This document shows positions 55,864 to 64,000 of a stretch of 64,000 nucleotides of DNA, piece after piece. The number at the start of each line of letters is the position of its first letter. Position 1 is the stretch's first letter. Made by a program: the position numbers and the translations under genes. Source of the DNA: Loktanella sp. S4079 (GTDB taxonomy: Bacteria; Pseudomonadota; Alphaproteobacteria; Rhodobacterales; Rhodobacteraceae); the NCBI RefSeq assembly GCF_000967725.1, contig NZ_JXYE01000003.1, forward strand, positions 434,001 through 498,000, written 5' to 3'. The notes under the pieces were generated by a model. That model was given only the letters and a program-made list of their open reading frames with translations. It was not told where the DNA came from and made no database searches.

Positions 55864-55866
55864 GAG

Positions 55867-57738
55867 TTAGCTACCTGTATTCGCCTGTTGGCCACGCTTG
55901 ATCATACTAATAATCAACATCAAAGCCGCGGGAGTCATTCCTTCAATTCTACCAGCTTGAGCAATCGTTGTCGGACGCGTTGCGTTTAACTTTCCCACGA
56001 TTTCGTTCGAGAGGCCCTTAACCAGACCATAATCTATATCGTCTGGTATAATTTGCTTTTCGTCGCGCTCTAGCGCAGCGATATCGCGCTCTTGACGGGC
56101 GACATAATGAGCATAGAGTGCATCTTTTTTGATTTGATCCTTAATCGGCTCATCAATTTCATCCGCGCCCCCTACGAGAGACTCAAGATGATCAAAATTG
56201 AAATCAGTCAGGGCCAATGCGTCTAATGCAGAACGACGCGGCCCATCGGGATTCAAATTCACGCCCTGCCCCGCTATTTCCCTTGCAGATAGCGAAATAT
56301 TTGAAAGACTTCCTTTTGCCTTTTCAATTTTGTTCATCTTTTCGGAAAATGAATCCCAACGGGCGTCAGAAACACATCCCAATTCACGACCAACCCCGGT
56401 AAGACGCTGATCTGCGTTATCTGCGCGCAAAGAAAGCCTAAATTCAGCCCGTGAAGTGAACATCCGATAGGGTTCGGAAACGCCCCTCGTAATCAAATCA
56501 TCCACCATAACGCCAATATAAGACGTCCGACGACTAAAGATGACTTCTTCTTTCTCTTGCGCAAATGCGGCAGCGTTCAAACCAGCAACCATCCCCTGCG
56601 CCGCTGCTTCCTCATAACCTGTCGTTCCGTTGATTTGTCCAGCTAGATATAGCCCCGGAACATCACGCAATTCTAACGTTGGTTTAAGAGCGCGCGGATC
56701 CACATAGTCGTATTCAATCGCATATCCGGGCTGAAGAATCGATGTGTTTTCAAGACCATAGATCGAATTAACGTAGTCTGCTTGCACATCTTCAGGCAAA
56801 GAAGTCGAAATACCATTGGGGTAAACTGTATGGTCATTCAGCCCCTCTGGTTCGAGAAATATTTGATGGGATTCCTTATCAGCGAACCGAACGACTTTAT
56901 CTTCAATCGACGGACAGTACCGTGGGCCGACACCATCAATGTGCCCACCATACATTGCTGAACGATCAAGGTTTGCGCGAATGATGTCATGGGTTTTGGT
57001 ATTTGTATGCGTGATACCGCAATCAATCTGGCGAACAAACGGTTTCGTGGAAAGGAATGAAAACATCGTAGGTTCTGAATCAGACGGTTGTGATTCGAGA
57101 AGATCCCAACGAATGGTACGCCCGTCTAATCGGGGCGGCGTCCCCGTCTTCAGCCGACCAAGCGGAAGGCTGAAGCTATCAAGCCGCTCTGCCATTTTGA
57201 CAGATGGCTTATCTCCCATCCGACCACCTGGGCGTGATACATCTCCGATATGAATGACGCCGCGCAGGAAGGTTCCGGTCGTCAAAATCACGCCAGAAGC
57301 GCGCAACTGCTGATCATTATCTAAGACAACACCAGCAACACGTCCCCCATCCATCAGTAGATCGGTTGCTTCACCTTCAATGACTTTTAGGTTTGGTACT
57401 AAATCTAGCGTAGCCTGCATCGTAGTACGGTATATTTCGCGATCTGCTTGCGCACGCGGGCCCTGTACCGCCGGTCCCTTTTTCCGATTTAACAACCGAA
57501 ATTGGATACCCGCACGATCAGCAACTTGCCCCATAACACCATCGAGCGCGTCAATCTCACGTACTAGATGCCCCTTACCGAGACCACCAATCGCTGGATT
57601 GCACGACATCACGCCAATGGATTCTTTGGTCAATGTGATCAGAGCCGTGTTTGCGCCCATCCGCGACGCTGCATGAGCGGCCTCTGCTCCGGCGTGACCG
57701 CCGCCAATTACTATTACGTCGAAGTCATGATGTTTCAC
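55867..57738 (-). CDS. mnmG: tRNA uridine-5-carboxymethylaminomethyl modification enzyme MnmG (GidA)
   Basis: MnmG, with MnmE, modifies the wobble uridine (xm5U34) of certain tRNAs. The 623-residue FAD protein begins [21 protein letters not shown] (dinucleotide-binding motif at 9-17). It carries the [24 protein letters not shown] block. I chose GTG 57738 because AGGAG lies eight bases upstream and it gives the family N-terminus; the frame is open to 57765. That start codon lies inside the perfect parS at 57731-57746. mnmE is just upstream and overlaps only if the longer frame is used. Confidence 0.95.
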   Translation of the reverse strand: MKHHDFDVIVIGGGHAGAEAAHAASRMGANTALITLTKESIGVMSCNPAIGGLGKGHLVREIDALDGVMGQVADRAGIQFRLLNRKKGPAVQGPRAQADREIYRTTMQATLDLVPNLKVIEGEATDLLMDGGRVAGVVLDNDQQLRASGVILTTGTFLRGVIHIGDVSRPGGRMGDKPSVKMAERLDSFSLPLGRLKTGTPPRLDGRTIRWDLLESQPSDSEPTMFSFLSTKPFVRQIDCGITHTNTKTHDIIRANLDRSAMYGGHIDGVGPRYCPSIEDKVVRFADKESHQIFLEPEGLNDHTVYPNGISTSLPEDVQADYVNSIYGLENTSILQPGYAIEYDYVDPRALKPTLELRDVPGLYLAGQINGTTGYEEAAAQGMVAGLNAAAFAQEKEEVIFSRRTSYIGVMVDDLITRGVSEPYRMFTSRAEFRLSLRADNADQRLTGVGRELGCVSDARWDSFSEKMNKIEKAKGSLSNISLSAREIAGQGVNLNPDGPRRSALDALALTDFNFDHLESLVGGADEIDEPIKDQIKKDALYAHYVARQERDIAALERDEKQIIPDDIDYGLVKGLSNEIVGKLNATRPTTIAQAGRIEGMTPAALMLIISMIKRGQQANTGS

Positions 57739-57746
57739 GTGAAACA
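57731..57746. promoter_or_regulatory. parS centromere site (perfect) over the mnmG start codon
   Basis: The exact palindrome TGTTTCACGTGAAACA again, here overlapping the likely GTG start and initial codons of mnmG. With the copy in rsmG it forms a pair 1.9 kb apart. Confidence 0.9.
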
Positions 57747-57749
57747 CTC

Positions 57750-59030
57750 CTATTTCCCGATGCAAAAGCTGGAAAAGATTTCGTCAAGAACTTGTTCTAC
57801 ATCAATACGCCCGACAAGGCTATCCACTGCGCGAATAGCTGACCTAAGTTCCTCGGCTGTCAGATCAGCCATTCCGTGCTGCTGCTCAAGATCATTCTCC
57901 GCAGCGTCCAAATAGCCAATTGCTCGGATCATTGCGACACGATGTCGTTCGCGCATTGCAACGCCAACTGATGCCACCCGCTCCTTTAGAATACTGCCAA
58001 TTCGATCTACTAACTCATCAACGCCGGCGCCAGTTTTTCCAGAAATCCCAAAGCCTTCCGCATCATGAATATCTGACTTTGCCCGAACAATAATATCACT
58101 GTCATCTATATGAAGTGGGTATTCATCATTATGCATCAACATGTGGACACGAATATCTGCCGTAGCAGCGCGCTCTTTCGCGCGTTGAACACCAATTCCC
58201 TCGACCACATCGTCCGTTTCGCGCATCCCCGCGGTATCGAGCATAGTGACCGCCATCCCATCAAGATCGAGCTGAACCTCAATGACATCGCGGGTTGTTC
58301 CAGCGATTTCAGATGTAATCGCGACTTCGCGACCGGCCAGCCGATTAAGCAACGTGGATTTACCTGTATTGGGCGCGCCAATAATTGCGACCTCAAATCC
58401 GTCGCGGAGGCGTTCCGCTATTTTGACCCCTTCTGCTTCGCGACGCATCTGTGATTTCACATCAGCGATCAATGCGCTCACTTCCGGTGTCACGTCGACG
58501 GGCACTTCTTCGTCGGCAAAATCAATTGTCGCCTCAAGCAAAGCCGCTGCGCGGATCAGTTTTTTTCGCCAATCTTCGGCCAAATCCCCGAGAGCACCTG
58601 AAAATACACGGACTGCTTGTTTGCGCTGACTTTCGGTTTCAGCGTCAATCAGATCAGCAAGGCCCTCGACCTGGGCCAAATCCAGACGACCATTGTCTAA
58701 CGCGCGACGCGTAAATTCACCGGGGTCAGCTGGCCTTAACTCTGGATCGTTTCCCAATACACCTAAGACAGCACTCACGACGGCAGGGCTTCCGTGAAGG
58801 TGTAGTTCAATGACGCTTTCGCCGGTAAAACTTTTGCCTTCAGCAAAGTTCAAAACCAACGCTTCATCCAAGAGTTGGCCGTTTTGATTAGACAATACAC
58901 GAACACCGCGATTGCTGGGCACATTCCCCATCAATCGTCCCGCAGCTTTCACCGCGTTTTTACCTGACAATCGAACCACAGCAACACCTGCGCGGCCCTT
59001 TGCAGTTGCTAAGGCAAAAATTGTGTCCAT
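57750..59030 (-). CDS. mnmE: tRNA modification GTPase MnmE (TrmE)
   Basis: MnmE is the GTPase partner of MnmG. The 426-residue protein begins [23 protein letters not shown]. It has the central helical domain, a G domain starting at GAPNTGKST (218-226) with [10 protein letters not shown], and the C-terminal FCIGK motif needed for activity. It follows rho by 28 bases and precedes mnmG, whose likely start lies 11 bases after the mnmE stop codon. Confidence 0.97.
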   Translation of the reverse strand: MDTIFALATAKGRAGVAVVRLSGKNAVKAAGRLMGNVPSNRGVRVLSNQNGQLLDEALVLNFAEGKSFTGESVIELHLHGSPAVVSAVLGVLGNDPELRPADPGEFTRRALDNGRLDLAQVEGLADLIDAETESQRKQAVRVFSGALGDLAEDWRKKLIRAAALLEATIDFADEEVPVDVTPEVSALIADVKSQMRREAEGVKIAERLRDGFEVAIIGAPNTGKSTLLNRLAGREVAITSEIAGTTRDVIEVQLDLDGMAVTMLDTAGMRETDDVVEGIGVQRAKERAATADIRVHMLMHNDEYPLHIDDSDIIVRAKSDIHDAEGFGISGKTGAGVDELVDRIGSILKERVASVGVAMRERHRVAMIRAIGYLDAAENDLEQQHGMADLTAEELRSAIRAVDSLVGRIDVEQVLDEIFSSFCIGK

Positions 59031-59058
59031 AATTAACCTATTGTTTTATAACAACAAG

Positions 59059-60330
59059 TTACGTGTTCATTGAGTCAAAGAAGTCAGCGTTAGATTTCGT
59101 CTGCTTCAGCTTCCCGATCAAGAATTCGATCGCATCAGTCGTTCCCATTGGGTTCAAGATACGCCGCAGCACGTAAGTCTTGGCCAGATCACCTTTGTCG
59201 ACCAACAGCTCTTCTTTCCGGGTGCCTGATTTCAGGATATCCATCGCAGGGAAGACACGTTTATCCGCAACTTTACGATCCAGAACGATTTCAGAGTTAC
59301 CCGTACCTTTGAACTCTTCAAAGATAACCTCGTCCATACGGGAACCAGTATCAATCAGAGCCGTCGCGATGATGGTCAGAGACCCGCCTTCTTCGATGTT
59401 ACGTGCGGCACCAAAGAAACGTTTTGGTCGTTGTAGCGCATTCGCATCCACACCACCGGTCAGAACCTTACCGGATGAAGGCACAGTCGTGTTGAACGCG
59501 CGCCCAAGACGCGTGATCGAGTCCAGCAGGATCACAACATCGCGTTTATGTTCGACAAGGCGTTTCGCCTTTTCGATGACCATCTCAGACACGGCAACGT
59601 GGCGTGATGCTGGTTCATCAAAGGTCGATGATACCACCTCACCTTTTACAGAACGCTGCATGTCGGTCACTTCTTCAGGGCGTTCGTCGATCAACAGAAC
59701 AATCAGATAGCACTCTGGGTGATTTTTCTCGATAGAGTTCGCGATGTTTTGCAACAGAACCGTCTTACCGGTTCGTGGTGGCGCAACAATCAACGAACGC
59801 TGTCCCTTACCGATTGGCGCAACAAGATCGATAATCCGCGCAGAACGATCTTTGATCGTCGGATCTTCGACTTCCATCTTCAGCCGTTCTTCGGGGTAAA
59901 GCGGTGTCAGGTTGTCAAATGCAACCTTGTGCTTCGCTTTCTCCGGATCTTCAAAGTTGATCCGCTCAACCGAAGTCAGCGCAAAGTACCGTTCGTTGTC
60001 GTTCGGTTCCTTCATCACACCTTCGACGGTATCCCCTGTCCGCAACGAATGCTGACGGATCATTTCAGGTGAAACGTAGATATCATCCGGGCCTGGCAGG
60101 TAGTTTGCCTCGGGCGAGCGCAGAAAACCGAATCCATCTTGAAGGACTTCTAGCACCCCATCCCCGCCAATGATCCATTCATCGTCGGCGCGTTCTTTGA
60201 GGATAGCGAACATCATATCGCCTTTGCGCATCGTCGATGCGTTCTCGATTTCGAGCTCCTCAGCCAGCGAAAGAAGGTCTTTCGGGCTTTGCGCTTTGAG
60301 ATCGGCAAGGTTCAGACGGTCTTGTGACAT
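59059..60330 (-). CDS. rho: Transcription termination factor Rho
   Basis: Rho is a hexameric RNA helicase that terminates transcription. The 423-residue protein shows the N-terminal RNA-binding domain and the ATPase with [16 protein letters not shown]. It also has the Rho-specific [14 protein letters not shown] and [10 protein letters not shown] stretches. ATG 60330 has an AAGGA site about seven bases upstream; another ATG is at 60333 and a GTG at 60345. It lies between hemJ and mnmE in the origin-proximal block, 119 bases after hemJ. Confidence 0.97.
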   Translation of the reverse strand: MSQDRLNLADLKAQSPKDLLSLAEELEIENASTMRKGDMMFAILKERADDEWIIGGDGVLEVLQDGFGFLRSPEANYLPGPDDIYVSPEMIRQHSLRTGDTVEGVMKEPNDNERYFALTSVERINFEDPEKAKHKVAFDNLTPLYPEERLKMEVEDPTIKDRSARIIDLVAPIGKGQRSLIVAPPRTGKTVLLQNIANSIEKNHPECYLIVLLIDERPEEVTDMQRSVKGEVVSSTFDEPASRHVAVSEMVIEKAKRLVEHKRDVVILLDSITRLGRAFNTTVPSSGKVLTGGVDANALQRPKRFFGAARNIEEGGSLTIIATALIDTGSRMDEVIFEEFKGTGNSEIVLDRKVADKRVFPAMDILKSGTRKEELLVDKGDLAKTYVLRRILNPMGTTDAIEFLIGKLKQTKSNADFFDSMNT

Positions 60331-60449
60331 CATAAAATCCTTCACCAGCCAAATGACCAGTGTCTTTGCATATAGAAAAGGAAAACCACTTTCCCGGACG
60401 GGAAGCTGGTGCAGACATAAGCAACCAAGACCGACGAGTCAACGACTTG

Positions 60450-60899
60450 CTAGAATGGCCGAACAATCACTGCAATGACGATAATGATCATAAGGACTGT
60501 CGGAACCTCGTTCGCGATCCGATAGACCTTGCCCGAACGTGTATTTGTTCCAGCAGCGAATTCTTTGCGACGTTTGCTTAGCCATCCGTGAAATCCGCTC
60601 ATCATCAGGACGGCGATGATTTTCGCCCATGCCCAGACAGATCCCCAATCGAATGCACCCAGCGCCAGCATGGTCAACCCAGCAACCCAAGTTACAATCA
60701 TCGCGGGGTTGATGATCACCTTTAGCAGCTTCTCTTCCATAATTTGAAAAGTCTGATCGAGCTCTGATCCAACCGCCGCGCGCTCCGCATGGTATACAAA
60801 CAAGCGAGGAAGATAGAACATACCTGCCATCCACGAGATGACCGCCATAATATGGATCGCTTTGATCCATTGGTAATAACCACTCAGAAAATCCAGCAT
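60450..60899 (-). CDS. hemJ: Protoporphyrinogen oxidase HemJ
   Basis: HemJ oxidises protoporphyrinogen IX to protoporphyrin IX, which hemH then uses. The 149-residue membrane protein has about four helices. It shows the conserved N-terminal His region (WIKAIHIMAVISWMAGMFYLPRLFVYH) and the family motifs WAKIIAVLMMSGFHGWLSKRRKEF and KVYRIANEVPTVLMI. It is the first gene leftward from the origin candidate. Confidence 0.93.
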   Translation of the reverse strand: MLDFLSGYYQWIKAIHIMAVISWMAGMFYLPRLFVYHAERAAVGSELDQTFQIMEEKLLKVIINPAMIVTWVAGLTMLALGAFDWGSVWAWAKIIAVLMMSGFHGWLSKRRKEFAAGTNTRSGKVYRIANEVPTVLMIIIVIAVIVRPF

Positions 60900-61305
60900 G
60901 TCTTTCTCTTTCTTCCGTCAGTTACCTCTTAATAAATTAATATAAGAAGAAAAGATGATGATGATGATTGTATGCGGATTTTCTGTGGTTTGTTTTTTCA
61001 TCCGCAGACTTATCCCATGGTAGGCCACAGGAAAATATTTTGATCCTAGTTGTCAGTTTTGTGTAATTAATATATAAAAACAATAACTTATAGGTAAGTG
61101 AATTTTTGCCGTAGCCGCGATTCGTGACATTGACTCTATGAATCCGCACGATTCTTCCACAGGGCACAGTTATCCTTTCCCACCGTGGAAAAATCGGCAT
61201 AAAGGCGGGCATAAGTTTCGACTTTCTCACATGCCCAGATTTTCGCTGAACTGTCCCACAGCTAACGCGCAAACTGACACAGAGTTTTTCCAAAAGGTTA
61301 TCCAC
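60900..61305. promoter_or_regulatory. Candidate chromosomal replication origin (oriC)
   Basis: This 406-base gap is the longest gene-free stretch of the window. It is AT-rich with two AT tracts (60931-60950 and 61061-61095) that could unwind. One exact DnaA box TTATCCACA lies at 61298-61306. Weaker 8-of-9 matches to TTWTNCACA are at 61184-61192 (minus strand) and 61286-61294. Four GANTC sites sit at 61119-61154, and a (GAT)5 repeat at 60954-60968. Genes run away on both sides (hemJ, rho, mnmE leftward; maf, aroE, coaE rightward). parAB and parS are within 8 kb. In other alphaproteobacteria oriC lies in this gene neighbourhood. Confidence 0.8.
61119..61154. promoter_or_regulatory. Cluster of four GANTC (CcrM) methylation motifs
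   Basis: GATTC (61119-61123), GACTC (61132-61136), GAATC (61140-61144) and GATTC (61150-61154) lie within 36 bases. GANTC is the target of the cell-cycle methyltransferase CcrM in alphaproteobacteria, and clusters occur in the Caulobacter origin. Random expectation for GANTC is about one per 256 bases. Confidence 0.65.
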
Positions 61306-61306
61306 A
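61298..61306 (+). promoter_or_regulatory. Consensus DnaA box overlapping the maf start
   Basis: TTATCCACA is an exact R1-type DnaA box. Its last base is the A of the maf ATG (61306-61308). DnaA bound here would block both origin DNA and maf translation initiation-region transcription. Confidence 0.8.
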
Positions 61307-61905
61307 TGACCGAAAATATCATCTTGGCTTCTGGCTCTGAAATTCGCGCAACTTTGTTGCGGAACGCCGGTGTTTCTTTTTCGGTGGTCAAGGCGCGCGT
61401 TGATGAAGACGCAGTTCGGCAGTCGCTAGAGGCCGAAGAAGCCTCTCCCCGCGATATCGCAGATACATTGGCTGAACTTAAGGCACAGCGCGTCGCGTCA
61501 AAGCATCCAGATGCTTTGGTGATTGGTTGCGATCAGGTTCTCGCGTTGAAACGCACAGTATATAGCAAACCAGAAAGCCCAGAGCAGGCGCTCGCACAAT
61601 TGAAGAGCCTACGGGGGCAGCGTCATCAATTGTTGTCTGCAGCTGTCATCTATGGCGAAGGTAAACCACTGTGGCGTCATGTTGGTGTCGTTCGCCTGCA
61701 AATGCGTGACGCGAGCGACACATATTTGGCCGATTATGTCGAACGCAACTGGGAAAGCATTCGTCATGCTGTAGGAGCATATAAGCTGGAAGAAGAAGGT
61801 GTGCGGTTGTTCACGCGCATTGAGGGGGATTATTTCAACGTGCTTGGACTGCCGCTACTCGAGCTACTATCATATCTATCACTGCGGGGGACGCTGCCGT
61901 CATGA
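61306..61905 (+). CDS. Maf-family nucleoside triphosphate pyrophosphatase
   Basis: The 199-residue protein begins MTENIILASGSEIRATLLRNAGVSF. It has the LVIGCDQVLAL region and the YNVLGLPL-type end (FNVLGLPLLEL) of Maf/YceF proteins, which hydrolyse modified or canonical pyrimidine nucleotides. The ATG at 61306 follows AAAAGG and coincides with the end of a DnaA box; the frame is open to 61138 through the origin but without coding support. Its stop overlaps the aroE start (ATGA). It is the first gene rightward from the origin. Confidence 0.92.
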   Translation: MTENIILASGSEIRATLLRNAGVSFSVVKARVDEDAVRQSLEAEEASPRDIADTLAELKAQRVASKHPDALVIGCDQVLALKRTVYSKPESPEQALAQLKSLRGQRHQLLSAAVIYGEGKPLWRHVGVVRLQMRDASDTYLADYVERNWESIRHAVGAYKLEEEGVRLFTRIEGDYFNVLGLPLLELLSYLSLRGTLPS

Positions 61906-62729
61906 CCCAAACGCCCAAAGCTTGCGTCATTGGGAATCCGATTTCTCATTCCTTATCACCTAAACTGCATGGATATTGGTTAAAGACATATGGTTTGCCG
62001 GGTGAATACACGGCGCTTCAGGTGGCCGAGGCTGACCTAGAAGCCACATTGCGCCATTTGCCAGAACAGGGGTTCGTCGGTGTAAACGTAACGCTGCCGC
62101 ACAAAGTTGACGTTTTGCAGTTCGTCGACCACATCTCAGATCGTGCGACGCTGATCGGCGCGGCTAATACGCTGACCTTCAAAGATGATGGTCGTATTTT
62201 TGCTGATAATACAGATGGTTACGGATTTATTTCTAATCTCAGGCAGGGCGCGCCTAGCTGGGATCCTAAATCAGGCCCCGCCGTTATATTCGGTGCCGGT
62301 GGTGCCGCGCGTGCTGTTATCGTTGCGCTTGCCGATGCTGGAGTTCCAGAAATCATCCTGACCAATCGCACGCGGGCCAAGGCAGAGGCGCTTCGCGCGG
62401 ATTTTGGTGCGCGTATTCGTGTGGTTGATTGGGTTCAGGCCGGAACAGTATTAGAAGAAGCACAGGTTGTTATCAACACCACGTCATTGGGAATGAAAGG
62501 CGCGGCAGAGTTTAAAGTCCCCTTGGATGGGTTGCGCCCTGAAACTGTCGTAACTGACATCGTTTATAACCCGCTTCGTACGCCATTCTTGAACGCGGCA
62601 GAAAAACTTGGCTGCACAACAGTAGATGGGCTTGGGATGCTGCTTCATCAGGGTGTGCCAGGGTTTGAACGTTGGTTTGGCAAACGTCCAATTGTTGACG
62701 AGGCAACCCGCCAGGCTGTTTTGGCATGA
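61902..62729 (+). CDS. aroE: Shikimate dehydrogenase
   Basis: AroE reduces 3-dehydroshikimate with NADPH in aromatic amino-acid synthesis. The 275-residue protein has NPISHSLSPKLHGYWLKTYG near the N-terminus, NVTLPHKVD with the catalytic Lys, and the GAGGAARAV nucleotide-binding loop. It also has the DGLGMLLHQG motif. It overlaps maf and coaE by four bases each, giving a coupled maf-aroE-coaE run. Confidence 0.97.
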   Translation: MTQTPKACVIGNPISHSLSPKLHGYWLKTYGLPGEYTALQVAEADLEATLRHLPEQGFVGVNVTLPHKVDVLQFVDHISDRATLIGAANTLTFKDDGRIFADNTDGYGFISNLRQGAPSWDPKSGPAVIFGAGGAARAVIVALADAGVPEIILTNRTRAKAEALRADFGARIRVVDWVQAGTVLEEAQVVINTTSLGMKGAAEFKVPLDGLRPETVVTDIVYNPLRTPFLNAAEKLGCTTVDGLGMLLHQGVPGFERWFGKRPIVDEATRQAVLA

Positions 62730-63328
62730 CGCATCGCCTTGGATTGACCGGGTCCATTGGGATGGGGAAATCCACGACCGCACGGATGTTCCGCGACGAA
62801 GGTATCCCCGTTTGGGATGCAGATGCGACTGTTCATACGCTCTATGCAAAGGGCGGAGCAGCGGTCGCACCTATTGGCCAGGTGTTTCCTGATGCGATTG
62901 TTGATGACGCAGTTTCACGAGAGGTTCTAAAGGAACTAATCGCGAGAGACGCCAGTGTCATGAGCAAATTGGAAAAGATTGTGCATCCTTTGGTTGCCCA
63001 AAGCCGCCAAGCGTTTCTGGCAAAATCTGATGTACCGCTTGTCGTTTTTGACATTCCTTTGTTGTTTGAAACCAACGCGGACGCGTGGTTGGATTCTGTA
63101 TTGGTGGTCACTGCCCCTGCTGAGGTTCAAAAAGAACGTGTTCTAAGCAGACCGGGAATGACAGAAACGCAATTTCAAACCATTCTTGATCGGCAGCTAC
63201 CCGATAGCGACAAGCGTGCGCGCGCGGATCACATTATTGAAACGCTGACGCTGGACGATACCCGCGATGCTGTGCGAAAACTGATTGCGAAACTAAAGAG
63301 GCAATCTGATGCGCGAGATCGTACTTGA
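62726..63328 (+). CDS. coaE: Dephospho-CoA kinase
   Basis: CoaE adds the final phosphate in coenzyme A synthesis. The 200-residue protein has the P-loop GSIGMGKST at about 9-17, the [10 protein letters not shown] motif and the FDIPLLFET lid region. It overlaps aroE by four bases and dnaQ by 20. Confidence 0.96.
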   Translation: MTHRLGLTGSIGMGKSTTARMFRDEGIPVWDADATVHTLYAKGGAAVAPIGQVFPDAIVDDAVSREVLKELIARDASVMSKLEKIVHPLVAQSRQAFLAKSDVPLVVFDIPLLFETNADAWLDSVLVVTAPAEVQKERVLSRPGMTETQFQTILDRQLPDSDKRARADHIIETLTLDDTRDAVRKLIAKLKRQSDARDRT

Positions 63329-64000
63329 TACCGAAACGACCGGGTTTGAACCGCATGACGGTGACCGGATCGTTGAAATCGGTGCTATCGAACTGATCGG
63401 GCATATGCCGACGGGGCGGACCTACCACCAATACATCAATCCGGAACGATCAATGCCTGCCGAGGCATTCGGTGTTCACGGCATTGGTCCAGATTTGCTA
63501 GAGCCTCCCCAAGACCCAAAACCGGGCCAAGAAACGCTGCGCGACAAACCTGTATTCAAAGATATTGCTCAGGATTTTATCGATTTTATCGGCGATTCAA
63601 AGCTGGTCATCCACAATGCTGCATTTGATATGAAATTCCTGAATGCAGAGCTAGGATGGGTCGGGCGGCCATTGCTGCCGATGGATCAATCGCTTGATAC
63701 TTTGGCGATTGCCCGTCGCAAGTTTCCAGGGTCGCCCGCATCATTGGATGCGCTTTGCCGTCGCTTTGGCATCGACAACTCTTCGCGGACGCTTCACGGG
63801 GCGTTGCTCGATAGTGAAATTCTTGCGGATGTGTATCTAGAACTGATCGGTGGTCGTCAGCCTGATTTTGCGCTTGGGGCAAATACGCAGGCCAAGTCAA
63901 ACAATGGTCAGTCAGATGATTGGCGGCCAACTGCGCGCCCACAGCCGTTAGCGTCTTTGATTACTGCCGAAGAAACCGCCGCCCATACTGCCTTTGTTGA
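63309..64000 (+). CDS. dnaQ: DNA polymerase III epsilon subunit (proofreading exonuclease), cut by window end
   Basis: DnaQ is the 3'-5' proofreading exonuclease of the replicative polymerase. About 230 residues are visible with no stop codon before the end of the window, which is near the full family length. ExoI carries the catalytic Asp7 and Glu9 ([12 protein letters not shown]). ExoII is in [13 protein letters not shown], and ExoIII is in [19 protein letters not shown]. The start ATG at 63309 overlaps the coaE end by 20 bases. The C-terminal part, which binds polymerase alpha, begins after about residue 185 here. Confidence 0.95.
   Translation, partial: MREIVLDTETTGFEPHDGDRIVEIGAIELIGHMPTGRTYHQYINPERSMPAEAFGVHGIGPDLLEPPQDPKPGQETLRDKPVFKDIAQDFIDFIGDSKLVIHNAAFDMKFLNAELGWVGRPLLPMDQSLDTLAIARRKFPGSPASLDALCRRFGIDNSSRTLHGALLDSEILADVYLELIGGRQPDFALGANTQAKSNNGQSDDWRPTARPQPLASLITAEETAAHTAFV

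Noticed and set aside
60061..60076. A further parS-like string in rho
   Set aside because: It has four mismatches, one in the central CACGTG, and matches are explained by Rho coding sequence.
60954..60968. (GAT)5 repeat as a DnaA-trio unwinding motif
   Set aside because: DnaA-trios read as repeated TAG in the 5'-3' direction next to a DnaA box; neither orientation nor position fits.
61138..61305. Open frame extending maf upstream by 56 codons through the origin
   Set aside because: It lacks coding character and runs through the GANTC cluster. Maf proteins start at the position encoded by ATG 61306, which has its own ribosome binding site.

Overview
The window is ordinary chromosome of a marine alphaproteobacterium. 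It is most likely Rhodobacterales (Roseobacter group: Octadecabacter, Loktanella, Yoonia or a relative). This rests on the protein sequences, the rimP-nusA-rnpM-infB order, the maeB malic enzyme-phosphotransacetylase fusion, ubiG, and the parB-parA-rsmG-mnmG-mnmE-rho-hemJ / maf-aroE-coaE-dnaQ arrangement. Genes are dense, often overlap by 1-4 bases, and no tRNA, rRNA or CRISPR array was seen. About sixty protein genes are supported; secA (left edge) and dnaQ (right edge) are cut by the window.

Layout. 0-5.2 kb: secA, then a divergent run of an exported parvulin, argJ and mutT. 5.2-7.6 kb: a small accessory islet holding a 95-residue orphan and a large zinc-finger transposase-like gene, bounded by a 43/47-base inverted repeat. 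7.5-13 kb: the leftward rimP-nusA-rnpM-infB operon with a leader that carries a terminator. 13-18.6 kb: an oligopeptide/dipeptide ABC operon (two permeases, a fused double ATPase, a Tat-type binding protein). 18.6-24.7 kb: prolyl aminopeptidase, ubiG, MarR regulator, nitrilase-like amidase, glutaredoxin, ComF, methyltransferase and hemH. 24.9-28 kb: a soluble Ser/Thr kinase with two L,D-transpeptidases and a CAP-domain lipoprotein. 28-36.2 kb: a leftward block of RNA methyltransferase, two ABC exporter halves, LysE-type exporter, cca, CoA-type Nudix and hslO. 36-50 kb: argG, a DUF3137-like membrane protein, SCP2 protein, a P-loop/aminotransferase pair, exported MsrA, ribokinase-like kinase, maeB, mutS, an EamA transporter, grpE and hrcA. 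51-53.6 kb: rph-rdgB-hemW.

53.6-64 kb is the most informative part. parB, parA, rsmG, mnmG, mnmE, rho and hemJ all run leftward, whereas maf, aroE, coaE and dnaQ all run rightward. The 406-base AT-rich gap between hemJ and maf holds a consensus DnaA box and four GANTC methylation motifs within 36 bases, so I propose it as the chromosomal replication origin (oriC). Two perfect parS palindromes lie in rsmG and over the mnmG start, and two degenerate copies lie further left, which fits an origin-proximal ParABS centromere.

I found no clearly unprecedented system. The items most worth checking are the oriC/GANTC cluster, the inverted-repeat-bounded islet, the coupled P-loop/aminotransferase gene pair, and the kinase-L,D-transpeptidase-CAP neighbourhood.
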